Positions 24,645-34,060 are shown, counted from the stretch's first letter. The stretch is 64,000 nt of DNA from Kibdelosporangium philippinense (GCF_021390435.2 NZ_JAJVCN010000001.1:3991461-4055460), one strand, 5' to 3'. Program-made: numbers and translations. Notes: generated from the letters alone by a model not told the origin.

Positions 24645-26834
24645 TTATCCCTCCAATGACTGGATCACGGACGGCGGTTCGTTGTTCTGCTGCGCGAGGT
24701 CGCGGATGTCCGCACGCAGCTGCTGGGCACCTTCGGTATCCCCTGCCTTGGCGTGACTGTCCGCCAAATAGGCCGCTGCTTGGTACACGGTCTTGTTGTC
24801 CAGTCCTCCTTCCCCACGTGATTCGTCGATCGCGCCGCGCAGGAAGTAGTCCGCGCGACGAAGATCCGGTTCCCGCACGATCACGTCGCCGTCCGGCTGA
24901 ACGGCGGCGAACGGCCGGGCCTGGTTCATGCCAAGCGCCAGCCGGGCGTAGATGGCGCTCGGGTGCTGGCTGTATTCCTCTGCCACGGTTTCCAGCGCGT
25001 CCATGCCGTTGGACAGGTACGGCGAGTCCGTGCCGAGCAACGTCAACGCCATCCCGGTCTGGTCGCCGAGCATCAGGTCGGCCACGATGTCGCCCTCGAC
25101 CGAGTGCGGCGCGCCGACCCGGACCGTCGCCAGGTTCGAGATGATCAGGTTGCCGTCCGGTGCCGCGTAGGTCGCCCTGATCTTGTACACGCCCGGGTCC
25201 TCGAAGATCTGCCCGACGGCGGCGTCGTAACCGACGTACGCGCTGATCGGCAACGATTCCCCGCTGCGCGGCAACACCAGCTCCGGTGTCGCGCAATGGG
25301 TCACCGGTGGCCGGTGCACGATCACGTCACCGCGAGGCCTGGAAATCACGACCTGGACAAAGCCGTACTTCGGGTGCAGCTGCTCGCGGGCGTTGACCCG
25401 CTGGCTGCGGTCGGTGGTCAGGCTGATGTCCAGCACGATCGGCATGCCGAGGATCGGCCGTTCGTGCGCGGCCTTGACTTGCAACCGAAGGCCGGTCGTG
25501 TCAGCGATGTAGTTGGCGTAGTCGTCAGCCGCTTCGAACGCCGCGCCGATGCCGAACGGGTTGCCACCCATGATGACCGCGTTACGGAAGCCGTGCCGCA
25601 GGTGCGTCAGTTCCAGGTCGTCGAACTGGAACGGGAACGCCGCCCAGAACGCGGGCTCGCCGGTCGGGCCACCACCCAACGGCACATAGAAGCGTGGATA
25701 GTTCATCCACGACAGGCTGTGCACCCGGTTGGGCATCGGCGGGTTCATGAACTGCTTGTGGAACGAGTGGAACAGGTTGAAGCAGTGCCCGAGCTCGTGC
25801 ACGCACGTGTACAGCTGGGTACGCGGGTTGGTCGCGATCCGCTCGTAGAACGTCGCGCAGCCCTGCCGCTGCAGGCCCTGCTGGTCGAACATGATGCCGA
25901 GCAGTGTCGATGTCGGCGTGGTCAGCTCGTGCCGCTGGGCGTGCAGCAGCCACACCTTCCACTGCGGTGCCTCTTGCCACTGCGAGAAATGCGCCTGCAT
26001 CGCGTTGTGCAGGCTCGCGTTGTTCCAGACGTGGTTGGCTGCGGTGTTGATGATGTTGCCGCCGCCGGTGTCCAGCATCTGCAGCCCGGCTTCGCCGTAC
26101 GCACCGGCGGTGCTCAGTGTGCGCGTGGGCCCGCCGCTAGGTTGTGATCCGGTGTTGTAGCTGGCGAGTGGCGTCACGCCGGATTCGCAGTCCTGTTCGA
26201 GTTCGACGGTCCGGAACGCGCCCGCGGCCCACGCGCAGATATAGGTCGCGCCGATCGCGCCCGTCGGCGTGGACCAACGGATTGAGGCTGGTGGCGCGGG
26301 CTGGAAGATCCGGGCGCGCGGGATGGTCACCGTGGCCACGGTGAAGGTCGTCGGCCACGTCGTGCGCGCGGTGCCGACGATGGTGAGTGTCGTCGCGGTC
26401 GCGGCGACCGTGACGGCATCGACGGTCCATGACCCGAAATAGCTGACTGTGGCGCCGGAAACGGCGTAGTAGTCGCCGCTCAGCTTGCCGAGCGGGCGGC
26501 GTCCGTCGATGTCGACGCGCAGTTCGAGCTGGAAACCGATGGGCTGCGACCGGTAGCGACCGCTGGCGGTACGGAACGGCAGCGGGATCGGCACAGGCGG
26601 CACGATCGGTGCAGCCACGTCGAGTTCGGAGAGATCCTGCTGGCCGTCACCGTGAAAGAGTTCTTCGCCGGTGAGCACCTGTGCGGCCGCCGCGTACGGG
26701 CCGCTGGGATCGGTGGTCAGCCCGGCCGGGTTCACGGGGACCCGAAATGCGATCTGCTCGACGTTCTCTTCCACGCCGTCAAGCTCGCGGAAACCGGGGA
26801 CATGGGTCGTTGCATTCGGTTCGATTGCTGTCAT
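24645..26834 (-). CDS. Metzincin-like zinc metalloprotease-fold protein
   Basis: 729 aa, no signal peptide. Residues 346-356 are HELGHCFNLFH, the HExxHxx(G)xxH zinc site of metzincins but with Asn in the Gly position; 20 residues on, SWMNY (Met377) fits a Met-turn. The first 230 residues contain beta-rich segments and the last 130 an alpha-helical, TPR-like stretch (LADSHAKAGDTEGAQQLRADI). ATG 26834 is chosen since GAGGAGC lies upstream and the longer frame lacks one. It is followed after 7 bp by the 93-aa gene and preceded at 250 bp by the Leg1-like gene on the same strand. Substrate and location are unknown; lacking a signal, it may act in the cytoplasm or use another export route. Confidence 0.75.
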   Translation of the reverse strand: MTAIEPNATTHVPGFRELDGVEENVEQIAFRVPVNPAGLTTDPSGPYAAAAQVLTGEELFHGDGQQDLSELDVAAPIVPPVPIPLPFRTASGRYRSQPIGFQLELRVDIDGRRPLGKLSGDYYAVSGATVSYFGSWTVDAVTVAATATTLTIVGTARTTWPTTFTVATVTIPRARIFQPAPPASIRWSTPTGAIGATYICAWAAGAFRTVELEQDCESGVTPLASYNTGSQPSGGPTRTLSTAGAYGEAGLQMLDTGGGNIINTAANHVWNNASLHNAMQAHFSQWQEAPQWKVWLLHAQRHELTTPTSTLLGIMFDQQGLQRQGCATFYERIATNPRTQLYTCVHELGHCFNLFHSFHKQFMNPPMPNRVHSLSWMNYPRFYVPLGGGPTGEPAFWAAFPFQFDDLELTHLRHGFRNAVIMGGNPFGIGAAFEAADDYANYIADTTGLRLQVKAAHERPILGMPIVLDISLTTDRSQRVNAREQLHPKYGFVQVVISRPRGDVIVHRPPVTHCATPELVLPRSGESLPISAYVGYDAAVGQIFEDPGVYKIRATYAAPDGNLIISNLATVRVGAPHSVEGDIVADLMLGDQTGMALTLLGTDSPYLSNGMDALETVAEEYSQHPSAIYARLALGMNQARPFAAVQPDGDVIVREPDLRRADYFLRGAIDESRGEGGLDNKTVYQAAAYLADSHAKAGDTEGAQQLRADIRDLAQQNNEPPSVIQSLEG

Positions 26835-27083
26835 GAATAATTCGCTCCTCGACAAACTCGCGCCTCGCGGCGAGGAGAGCATGCGACATTTCCAAGTCTC
26901 GTTCCGCACCGCCTCACGAGACTCGCGACCTGGGACAGTCTGCTCTGCGTGCGCAGGTCACACAAGGCCTGGTGCCGCTATTACCACAGAAAAGTTGTTC
27001 GCAAAGAAACGTAGATACCCAGTTCGCCAACGACAATTCACCACATTAAGGACCACTCGGGAAAGATCGTTCCACAATATCCG

Positions 27084-27992
27084 TCACGGCCGAAGCAGAT
27101 AACCGATCATTCGCCGTCTTGCGACCTTGTTATCGGAGTTCGGATTGAACAGCGCGTCGAGCATCGTGACCACTTCGTCGCGTGCGGCCTTGGTGCGCAT
27201 CACCCGTTGCCACAGCCGGAGGTTCAGCCAGTGCCGCCATTTCGGCGTACGGGCAAGGGCAACAACATTGCGCACATTGTGGTGAACCTTCACCGGAAAC
27301 TTCGCGCCGCTCACCCCGAGCAGCCGGTCGGGCAGGATGTCGAGGCCGTACTCGGTCATGAAGTCGAAGTCGGTCCGCCACGCGGCCGCCCAGAGATAGT
27401 CGACCATCCGGCACCACCCCTGGAGGAACTCCAGCTCGGCGGGCGCGAGCGGAGCGGGATCGATGTGCGCGATGTTCGTGGCAACGATGTCAAGGGATGT
27501 CTTGTGCGCCTTCCACAGCACGAACCGGACCGTCTCGTTGTCGGTGTCCCCCATGACGGTCTCGAAATAAGAGCGCCAATCTGCGATCGCTGCGGCAAAG
27601 TCCGCCGCCTGGTAGCCGAAGCGCGCGGGCGTGGCCGGTGGCGCAATCGTTATCTTCGGCACGACACCCGCGGCGGTCGCGCCGAGCCACGGGATCACGC
27701 ACAGTGCGTAGTTGCCGTAGCCCCAAGGCGAATCCGGGTCTATCCGCCCGTCGCGCCAGCCGAGCCGCCCGCTACTGAACTGCCACTGATGCTGGAACAT
27801 CAAGCCCCACATCGGGTTGCGCCGGTTGTCCGGTCCGAACTGACCGTCCGCGTTGGTGGCGTGGATCATCTGGCGGTACGCGGCCATCCGGTGCTCGAAG
27901 CGAAACGGGTCGAACACTTCGTTCAGCGGTTGCGCCGAAGTCCACACCGTGTACAGGTCCAGACCGGCCAGTTCGATCGGATGCGTGACCAC
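27084..27992 (-). CDS. Leg1 (DUF781)-family protein
   Basis: About 302 aa from GTG 27992, preceded by AGGAGAGG. Several segments resemble the vertebrate Leg1 (liver-enriched gene 1, C6orf58) family: NPMWGLMFQHQWQFSSGRL matches the Leg1 WGLPLQFGWQYSSGRL-type block, then ALCVIPWLGATAAGVVP matches the YLSVIPFLAAVDSGV-type block, and WKAHKTSLDI matches WDAHVASLD. Leg1 proteins are secreted in animals with no defined enzymatic activity; this bacterial copy has no obvious signal peptide at the chosen start. The comparison is from memory of the family and needs a profile search. A 249-bp gap separates it from the metzincin-like gene downstream. Confidence 0.65.
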   Translation of the reverse strand: MVTHPIELAGLDLYTVWTSAQPLNEVFDPFRFEHRMAAYRQMIHATNADGQFGPDNRRNPMWGLMFQHQWQFSSGRLGWRDGRIDPDSPWGYGNYALCVIPWLGATAAGVVPKITIAPPATPARFGYQAADFAAAIADWRSYFETVMGDTDNETVRFVLWKAHKTSLDIVATNIAHIDPAPLAPAELEFLQGWCRMVDYLWAAAWRTDFDFMTEYGLDILPDRLLGVSGAKFPVKVHHNVRNVVALARTPKWRHWLNLRLWQRVMRTKAARDEVVTMLDALFNPNSDNKVARRRMIGYLLRP

Positions 27993-28235
27993 TTCACCTC
28001 TCCTGATTTCGCTCCGTAACGCAAAAGTACGCCCGACTGGCCGAAACTTGTGTCTGCTAGATGCGAAAGTCTTCATTTGTCCGTCATAAGTGGCTAACAT
28101 CCGTTGACTGCTTGACGGAGGAGGCCGACCGCCTCCGTCGTCAGACGACCGGTCGTTGTCTGGAGCCCGCCGCCATGGGTGTCGTCAGCCGCCCGAAGTA
28201 TGCGCACGCCCGGTTTGAGAAAGGCGCTATTCGCC

Positions 28236-29351
28236 ATGGAAGAAAAGCAGGACAGACGGTTCACCCGCCGTGACGTGTTCACCGCGTCCGCCGGAGCCGC
28301 AGCCGTGCTCGGCGCGGCCGGCTTACCGATACTCGCCACGGCAACGCCCGCACTCGCTGACAGCGATCATGATCGAGACCACGACAGGGGTCACGGTCTG
28401 CGGGTCGACCCGCTGATCCCGTCGCGCAACCGCGGGATCATCCTGTACAGCGTCCGTGACCGCATCAACGCGGCACCGGACAACAGTGGAGTTCCGTACG
28501 GATTCGAACGCGTGCTCGCTCGCCTTGCCGAGATCGGCTACAAGGAGATCGAGTTCGCCGGCTACAACCAGAGCACGGAGATCCTCGGCCGCCAGATCAC
28601 GCCGAAGGAGATCCGCAAGATCCTCGACGACAACGGCCTGGTCGCCAACGGGACGCACACCTCGATCAACGCGGCCACGTTCGAACAGCAGATGGACATC
28701 GCCCAGGAACTGGGCGTGAAGAACATCGGTACCGGTGGCGACCCGACCAACACGTCGTTCAAGTCCGACTGGGACGCCGCCGCCGATCTGTGGAACGACC
28801 TGGGGCGCCGCGCGAGGGCACGCGGCCTGCGGCTGTACACCCACAACCACGACGCCGCCTACAGCTTCCTGCTCGACACCGGCCCGCTGGACGCCAACGG
28901 CAAGCCGACGCGCTCGTCCGGCAAACGGCGTCTCGAGTACTTCTTCGACAAGACCGACCCTCGATACGTCTTCTTCGAGCTGGACATCTTCTGGGCGTAC
29001 GTGGCGCGCTACAAGCACAAGACGTACACCGACCGGTGGGGCCGCGAGCAGACCTCGCTGTTCGACCCGATTCTGACCGTCGCGCCGAGGCCGCTGCGGT
29101 TCCCGCTGTTCCACGCCAAGGACGGCAACCGCAACACCGCCGTGCCCAACGGCCACGACATGGTCCCGTTCGGCGAGGGTGACATCAACTTCCAGCAGTT
29201 CTTCCAGACGATCGGTGAGTACGACTTCCACCACGCCAACTGGGAGCAGGACACCGCGCCAGGCGGTGCCACCGCGCCCGCGCAGTCGCTCGACTTCGCC
29301 GCGCTGAGCTACACCAACATGTCCGAGCTGACCATCTACCGCCGCCGCTGA
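28236..29351 (+). CDS. Tat-exported sugar phosphate isomerase/epimerase-like TIM-barrel protein
   Basis: 371 aa. The Tat signal FTRRDVFTASAG lies near residue 10, followed by a hydrophobic core and ALA cleavage region. The body is a xylose-isomerase-like barrel (IGYKEIEFAGYNQS, GTHTSIN, YTHNHDAAYSF, VFFELDIFWAY, PLFHAKDG) with His, Glu and Asp metal-ligand candidates. A His/Asp-rich linker (DSDHDRDHDRGHG) follows the signal and could bind metal. ATG 28236 is preferred for the signal. It ends 15 bp before the ThuA/sugar-dehydrogenase fusion gene and forms an operon with it. In related clusters such proteins act on 3-keto or epimerised sugars. Confidence 0.82.
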   Translation: MEEKQDRRFTRRDVFTASAGAAAVLGAAGLPILATATPALADSDHDRDHDRGHGLRVDPLIPSRNRGIILYSVRDRINAAPDNSGVPYGFERVLARLAEIGYKEIEFAGYNQSTEILGRQITPKEIRKILDDNGLVANGTHTSINAATFEQQMDIAQELGVKNIGTGGDPTNTSFKSDWDAAADLWNDLGRRARARGLRLYTHNHDAAYSFLLDTGPLDANGKPTRSSGKRRLEYFFDKTDPRYVFFELDIFWAYVARYKHKTYTDRWGREQTSLFDPILTVAPRPLRFPLFHAKDGNRNTAVPNGHDMVPFGEGDINFQQFFQTIGEYDFHHANWEQDTAPGGATAPAQSLDFAALSYTNMSELTIYRRR

Positions 29352-29365
29352 GGAGACGCTCACCG

Positions 29366-32300
29366 ATGCTTCGCTCGTCCGGGCGACGCTGGCTGGCCGC
29401 TGCGGCCAGCTTTGCCGTCGCCTCATCTCTCGTGCTCGTGGGCTCTTCGCCCGCGAGCGCCGCACCTCCCCCTGGGGACAACGGGGAGCAGCTGGTCGCC
29501 GAACAGAACGGACCGGCAGCGCTGCGGTCCGACGTTCGCCGTCCGGCGAGCTTCAAGGTCCTGGTGTTCACCAAGACCGACGGGCCACGCCGTCCGTCCA
29601 TTCAGGATGGTGTGCAGACCATCCGCAACCTGGCCAACAGCAACGGTTTCACCGTCACGGTGACGCAGGACGCGGCCGCGTTCACGGCCGAGAACCTGGC
29701 CAACTTCCGTGCCGTGGTGTTCCTCAACACGGTCGGCAACGTGCTCAACCCGGCGCAGGAAGCCGCCTTCGAGTCCTACATCAGGGCTGGTGGCGGCTGG
29801 GTCGGCGTGCACGCGGCCGCCGAGACCGAGCCTGACTGGGCGTTCTACCGTGAACTGGTCGGCTCCAAGGTCGCCGGTGTGACCGGTGTCAGCACGGGCA
29901 ACGTGCAGGTCCCTGACCGCGCGCACCCGTCGACCGAGACCATGCCGCGGACGCTGCAGTTGACCGAGGAGTGGTACAACTTCGCGACCAACGTGCGCGG
30001 TTCCGAGCACGTTCTGGCCACTGTGGACGAGCGGTCGTTCGCCGGTGGCACGATGGGCTTCGACCACCCGGTGTCCTGGTGCCAGGACCACGTCGGCGGA
30101 CGCTCGTGGTACACGGGATTGGGCCACTCGATCGAGACCTACCGGCAGGCTGCGTTCCGCAAGCACTTGCTTGGTGGCATCGAGTGGGCATCGGGTGTCG
30201 TCGAGGGTGACTGCGGCGCGACCGTGCTCGGCAACTACGAGAAGGTCACGCTGAACGACGAGCCCGGCGAGCCGATGTCGCTCGCGGTGCTGCCGGACGG
30301 CCGCGTGCTGCACAACACGCGTAACGGCCAGGTCCGCCTGTACGACCCGAAGACCAAGGCCAGCCCGGTGATCAGCACGATCCCGGTGTACTCGCACGAC
30401 GAGGACGGCCTGCAGACGGTCGCGATCGACCCGGACTTCGCCAACAACAAGTGGGTCTACCTCTTCTACGCGCCACCGTTGAACACCCCGCTGGACAACC
30501 CGGCGACGCCGGGCGTCAACGAGGGTGACGCGCCAGCAACGAGCACCGACCCGAAGGCGTGGGACGCGTTCAAGGGCTACAACCAGCTGTCGCGTGTGAA
30601 GCTGGTCGACGGCCCGACGCCGAGCCTGGACATGTCCACCGAGCAGCAGATCCTGCGGGTGGACGTGGACCGTGGCATCTGCTGCCACGTGGCAGGAAAG
30701 GTCAAGTTCGACGGCAAGGGCAACCTGTACCTGGTGACCGGTGACGACACCAACGCGAGTGGTTCGGACGGCTTCACGCCGATCAACGACTCGCCGACCC
30801 AGGGCCCGGGCTACGACGCGCAGCGTTCGGCGGCGAACACGAACGACCTGCGCGGCAAGCTGTTGCGGATCAAGGTCCGTCCAAACGGGACGTACACGAT
30901 CCCGGAAGGCAACCTCTTCCCGGAGGCTGAGGACTTCGACAACAAGACCCGTCCGGAGATCTTCCTGATGGGTCTGCGCAACCCCTTCCGGTTCGATGTG
31001 GACAAGTCCGGAATGGTCTATCTGGCGGACTACTCGCCGGACTCCCGTACCTCCTCGCCAACGCGTGGCCCGGAGGGAACCGGAAAGTGGTTCGCGACGA
31101 AGACAGCGGGCAACTACGGCTGGCCATTCTGTACACAGCCAGGATCGCCCTATGTGGACTTCGATTTCACAACGAGGACACCAGGACAGCCATTCAACTG
31201 TGGCGCACCGGTAAACCCCTCGCCGAAGAACACCGGACGTTCGGTGCTTCCGGCAGTCCAGCCGTCGCAGTTCTGGTACACCTACGAGGCACGCACCCCG
31301 TGCCCCGGCTCGTACATGCAGAACCCGCCGACCCCGTGTGACTTCAAGTGGCCGGTGATCGGTACGGGTGGCGTGGGTCCGCACGGCGGCCCGATCTACA
31401 AGTACGACAAGAACTCGACGTCGGAAACGAAGTTCCCCGAGTACTACAACAACTCGGTGGTGTTCGGCGAGTTCACCCGAGACAAACTGTTCATGATGAG
31501 GACGGACGGCAAGGGCAACCTGACGGGGGTGGAGCAGTTCCTGCCAGGGGTGGTCTTCGACAACCCGATGGAAATGGAATTCGGCCCAGACGGTTCCCTG
31601 TACGTGCTGGAATACGGAGACGGCTTCTTCCGCCCGAACCCAGACGCCCAGCTCTCGGTGATCCGTTACGTCAAGGGCAAGCGCTCGCCGGTAGTGAACC
31701 TCGACGCGACGCCAACCTCCGGCCAAGCGCCGTTGACAGTGAAGTTCTCCAGTGCAGGAACGCACGACCCCGACCCGGGCGAGTCGATCTCGTACGCATG
31801 GGACTTCACCAACGACGGCACAGTGGACAGTGCCGACCCGAACGCGACGTACACGTACACAACGAATGGCGTGTACTACGCGAAGCTGACGGTGACCGAC
31901 TCCAGCGGTAAAGCAACATCGCTGACGCGAACCATCACGGTCGGCAACACAGCCCCGACGGTCACGGTCACAACCCCGGTGGCAGGCTCATTCTTCAACT
32001 GGGGCGACCAAATCCCGTTCACAGTGAATGTGACGGACCCCGAAGACGGCCAGATCGACTGCAACCGTGTGACGGTGTCCTTCGTGCTCGGCCACGACGA
32101 ACACGGTCACGGACAAGCCGAAACCTCCGGCTGTTCCGGCACATTGCCGTCACCGCCCGACGGCGCTGACCACGCTGGCGGGTACCTGTGGGGCGCGATC
32201 AGCGCCAAGTACACGGACCTAGGCGCCAACGGCCAGCCAGCACTGGAAACAATCAGCCAAGCCAAGATCCAGCTGCACAGGCAGGAAGCGGAGTTCGCGC

Positions 32301-32683
32301 CAATCAAGCAAGGTGTTGACTTCACGATCACCCCGGACACCGGGGCCGGTCTGCACGTCAACGCGATCGACGTCGGAGACCACATCGCCTTCGACCCGAT
32401 CAACCTAGGCGGAACGAACACGGTAACGTTCCGATACTCCGGCGGTTCAGCAACAACCGTGGGTCAACCACGCGCGAACATTGAACTGCGCCTCGACTCG
32501 CCGACAGGTCCGCTCGTGGCCACGGCAACGTTGGCCGCGACCAACGGGAACAACGGGTTCGCCAGCCAGAGCGTACCGGTCAGTCAGCCGGTGGGTACGC
32601 ACAAGTTGTATCTGGTGTTCACCGGTGTCCCGAACGGACCGACAACAGGTCTAATCAACCTGAACTGGGTCGAATTCTCGTAA
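29366..32683 (+). CDS. Secreted ThuA / sorbosone-dehydrogenase / PKD multidomain protein
   Basis: 1105 aa. Signal peptide about 1-32 (SSPASA-A). ThuA-like glutamine-amidotransferase fold about 45-275 (GGGWVGVHAAAE, WYTGLGHS). Next a six-bladed PQQ-sugar-dehydrogenase-type propeller about 285-760 (VAIDPDFANNKWVYLFY, KLLRIKV, GLRNPFRFD, GNYGWPFC). Then a PKD domain about 765-855 and a C-terminal carbohydrate-binding module about 985-1105. ThuA proteins belong to trehalose/3-keto-sugar metabolism and the propeller suggests sugar oxidation at the cell surface; whether PQQ is bound is unknown. GAGGAGACG precedes the ATG; a perfect terminator follows. Confidence 0.88.
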   Translation: MLRSSGRRWLAAAASFAVASSLVLVGSSPASAAPPPGDNGEQLVAEQNGPAALRSDVRRPASFKVLVFTKTDGPRRPSIQDGVQTIRNLANSNGFTVTVTQDAAAFTAENLANFRAVVFLNTVGNVLNPAQEAAFESYIRAGGGWVGVHAAAETEPDWAFYRELVGSKVAGVTGVSTGNVQVPDRAHPSTETMPRTLQLTEEWYNFATNVRGSEHVLATVDERSFAGGTMGFDHPVSWCQDHVGGRSWYTGLGHSIETYRQAAFRKHLLGGIEWASGVVEGDCGATVLGNYEKVTLNDEPGEPMSLAVLPDGRVLHNTRNGQVRLYDPKTKASPVISTIPVYSHDEDGLQTVAIDPDFANNKWVYLFYAPPLNTPLDNPATPGVNEGDAPATSTDPKAWDAFKGYNQLSRVKLVDGPTPSLDMSTEQQILRVDVDRGICCHVAGKVKFDGKGNLYLVTGDDTNASGSDGFTPINDSPTQGPGYDAQRSAANTNDLRGKLLRIKVRPNGTYTIPEGNLFPEAEDFDNKTRPEIFLMGLRNPFRFDVDKSGMVYLADYSPDSRTSSPTRGPEGTGKWFATKTAGNYGWPFCTQPGSPYVDFDFTTRTPGQPFNCGAPVNPSPKNTGRSVLPAVQPSQFWYTYEARTPCPGSYMQNPPTPCDFKWPVIGTGGVGPHGGPIYKYDKNSTSETKFPEYYNNSVVFGEFTRDKLFMMRTDGKGNLTGVEQFLPGVVFDNPMEMEFGPDGSLYVLEYGDGFFRPNPDAQLSVIRYVKGKRSPVVNLDATPTSGQAPLTVKFSSAGTHDPDPGESISYAWDFTNDGTVDSADPNATYTYTTNGVYYAKLTVTDSSGKATSLTRTITVGNTAPTVTVTTPVAGSFFNWGDQIPFTVNVTDPEDGQIDCNRVTVSFVLGHDEHGHGQAETSGCSGTLPSPPDGADHAGGYLWGAISAKYTDLGANGQPALETISQAKIQLHRQEAEFAPIKQGVDFTITPDTGAGLHVNAIDVGDHIAFDPINLGGTNTVTFRYSGGSATTVGQPRANIELRLDSPTGPLVATATLAATNGNNGFASQSVPVSQPVGTHKLYLVFTGVPNGPTTGLINLNWVEFS

Positions 32684-32700
32684 GGTAACCAAGCAAAACC

Positions 32701-32733
32701 CGATGCCCACTGCGCCCCGCGCAGTGGGCATCG
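32701..32733. terminator. Strong hairpin terminator after the ThuA fusion gene
   Basis: Perfect 15-bp arms (CGATGCCCACTGCGC / GCGCAGTGGGCATCG) around a 3-base loop CCC, 17 bp after the stop codon. No T run follows, which is usual for high-GC actinobacterial terminators. It is unrelated in sequence to the CTCGTGAGTGG palindromes. Confidence 0.88.
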
Positions 32734-32764
32734 GCCTGAAAACCCAACCTGAGCGCGTACTCGC

Positions 32765-33104
32765 GTGGACACACGCGTCCTCGCGTGTCCACCGGCTGCC
32801 GCTCGCGTGTCCACCGGCTCCGTCATGGTGAGTTGAACCCGCGAGCGGCGCACAACGGCACCGAGCCACAACGAAAGCGAGTAGAGCAGTTTGACTCACC
32901 GTGACGGAACGGTGGACACGCGCCAGGGCGGCGCAATGAAAGACCCCCTGAAATGCAAGCCCCGAAGCGCAAAAACACCGCTGGAACAAGACAAGCCCGC
33001 AAGCAACGTGCAACACGGTATGCCGCAAAGGTGGACACACTCTTCAGCAACGGTGGACACACCGTTCAGGAAAGGAGGACACACCCGCAAGCAACGGTGG
33101 ACAC
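32765..33104. repeat. Dispersed GTGGACAC/GTGTCCAC motifs with 22-bp spacing
   Basis: Within the 434-bp noncoding stretch between the terminator and the NmrA gene, GTGGACAC occurs at 32765, 32912, 33031, 33053 and 33097, a one-base variant GAGGACAC at 33075, and the reverse complement GTGTCCAC at 32785 and 32807. The spacing 33031-33053-33075-33097 and 32785-32807 is exactly 22 bp. Bases between motifs are partly similar (CAGCAACG, CAGGAAAG, CAAGCAACG). No CDS is credible here. The same motif and period make up the tandem array at 63851-64000. Confidence 0.8.
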
Positions 33105-33117
33105 GCGTCCAACTCTC

Positions 33118-33987
33118 CTAGCGGAAGTCGTCGACCCTGTCCCGCGCCCATTGTGCGAAGGTTCGTGGCGGGTGGCCGGTCACGGCCTCGGCCGTAGGCA
33201 TCGGGCCCAATTGGCTTGGGTCGAAGTCGGCCCACAGCTCCGCGATCTTGTCCGGGTCAGCCGGGTTGCCGTTGTAGTCGACGAACCCGAGCAAGAAGTC
33301 CGCGTTCTCGGCCGCGAAACCGCCGAGTTCCCGGTAGATCTCCCGCGCCCGTACCGCACTCACGGCCTCGAAGCGCACCTCTTCACCCAGCGCGTCGCCG
33401 ATTGCCTTCACTTGGTCACGCAGACTCAGCAGCTCAGGTCCGTTGATGTCGTATGCCTTGCCGTGATGCCCGTCCTCCAAAAGGACTTTCAGCGCAACGT
33501 CGGCGACATCCTGTTCATGCACGGGCAGCCACGCCGAATCGGGGTTGAAGTCCCGCACCACCCGCTCCGCGCGGATCGACCCGCCCCACACCGCGATCTT
33601 GTTCGCCGCGAACTCGCCCGGCCGGACGTGTGTCCACTCCAGACCAGACTGTTCGACGGCCTGTTCCACCGGCGGATGGAAAGTCGAGTCGATTCCCGCG
33701 GTCACCGCGCCCGATGAGAGCACGACGATCCGCAGAACGCCCGCTTGCTTGGCGCGGTCCACCACCGCCGCAGCCGTTGAGGGCTCCGGGAACAGGAACA
33801 CTCTGTCCACGCCGTCGAACGGGACAGTCTCCGGCTTCTCAAGGTCTCCCCGCACCACCTCCGCGCCGGGCAAAGAAGCCCGCGCCGGGTCCCTGGTCAT
33901 GGCTCTGACCTGCACTCCAGCTTTCACCAGACCTGCTGCTACGTGCCGCCCCACGTTCCCGGTCGCGCCGGTCACCAGCACTCGCAC
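33118..33987 (-). CDS. NmrA-like atypical short-chain NAD(P)-binding protein
   Basis: 289 aa. Rossmann motif GATGNVGRHVA at residues 7-17; no Tyr-x-x-x-Lys pair of classical SDRs is evident, fitting the NmrA/quinone-oxidoreductase-2 group that senses or reduces redox substrates. GTG 33987 has AAGGAGG at the right distance. It is divergent from a TetR gene with a long inverted repeat between, the usual layout of a regulator next to its target. Confidence 0.88.
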   Translation of the reverse strand: MRVLVTGATGNVGRHVAAGLVKAGVQVRAMTRDPARASLPGAEVVRGDLEKPETVPFDGVDRVFLFPEPSTAAAVVDRAKQAGVLRIVVLSSGAVTAGIDSTFHPPVEQAVEQSGLEWTHVRPGEFAANKIAVWGGSIRAERVVRDFNPDSAWLPVHEQDVADVALKVLLEDGHHGKAYDINGPELLSLRDQVKAIGDALGEEVRFEAVSAVRAREIYRELGGFAAENADFLLGFVDYNGNPADPDKIAELWADFDPSQLGPMPTAEAVTGHPPRTFAQWARDRVDDFR

Positions 33988-34000
33988 TACGTCCTCCTTA

Positions 34001-34048
34001 TTTTCCGTACGGACTACGGTTAATCAATACCGTAGCATGTACGGAAAA
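34001..34048. promoter_or_regulatory. Long inverted repeat operator between NmrA and TetR genes
   Basis: Left arm TTTTCCGTACGGACTACGG (34001-34019) and the reverse complement of the right arm (34030-34048) agree at 16 of 19 positions; the outer TTTTCCGTAC and inner CTACGG blocks are exact. The spacer is AT-rich (TTAATCAATA). Placed between divergent starts, it probably binds the adjacent TetR protein and covers both promoters. Confidence 0.75.
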
Positions 34049-34060
34049 AGGGGAGGCTGG

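Noticed and set aside
29423..31765. 780-codon open frame antisense to the ThuA fusion gene
   Set aside because: High-GC shadow frame: Arg/Val/His-rich, no domain or ribosome-binding site, and the sense frame has clear domains.
32823..33090. Small Cys-rich minus-strand ORFs in the 32.8-33.1 kb patch
   Set aside because: They arise from the GTGGACAC repeats read in several frames; no ribosome-binding site or stable start.
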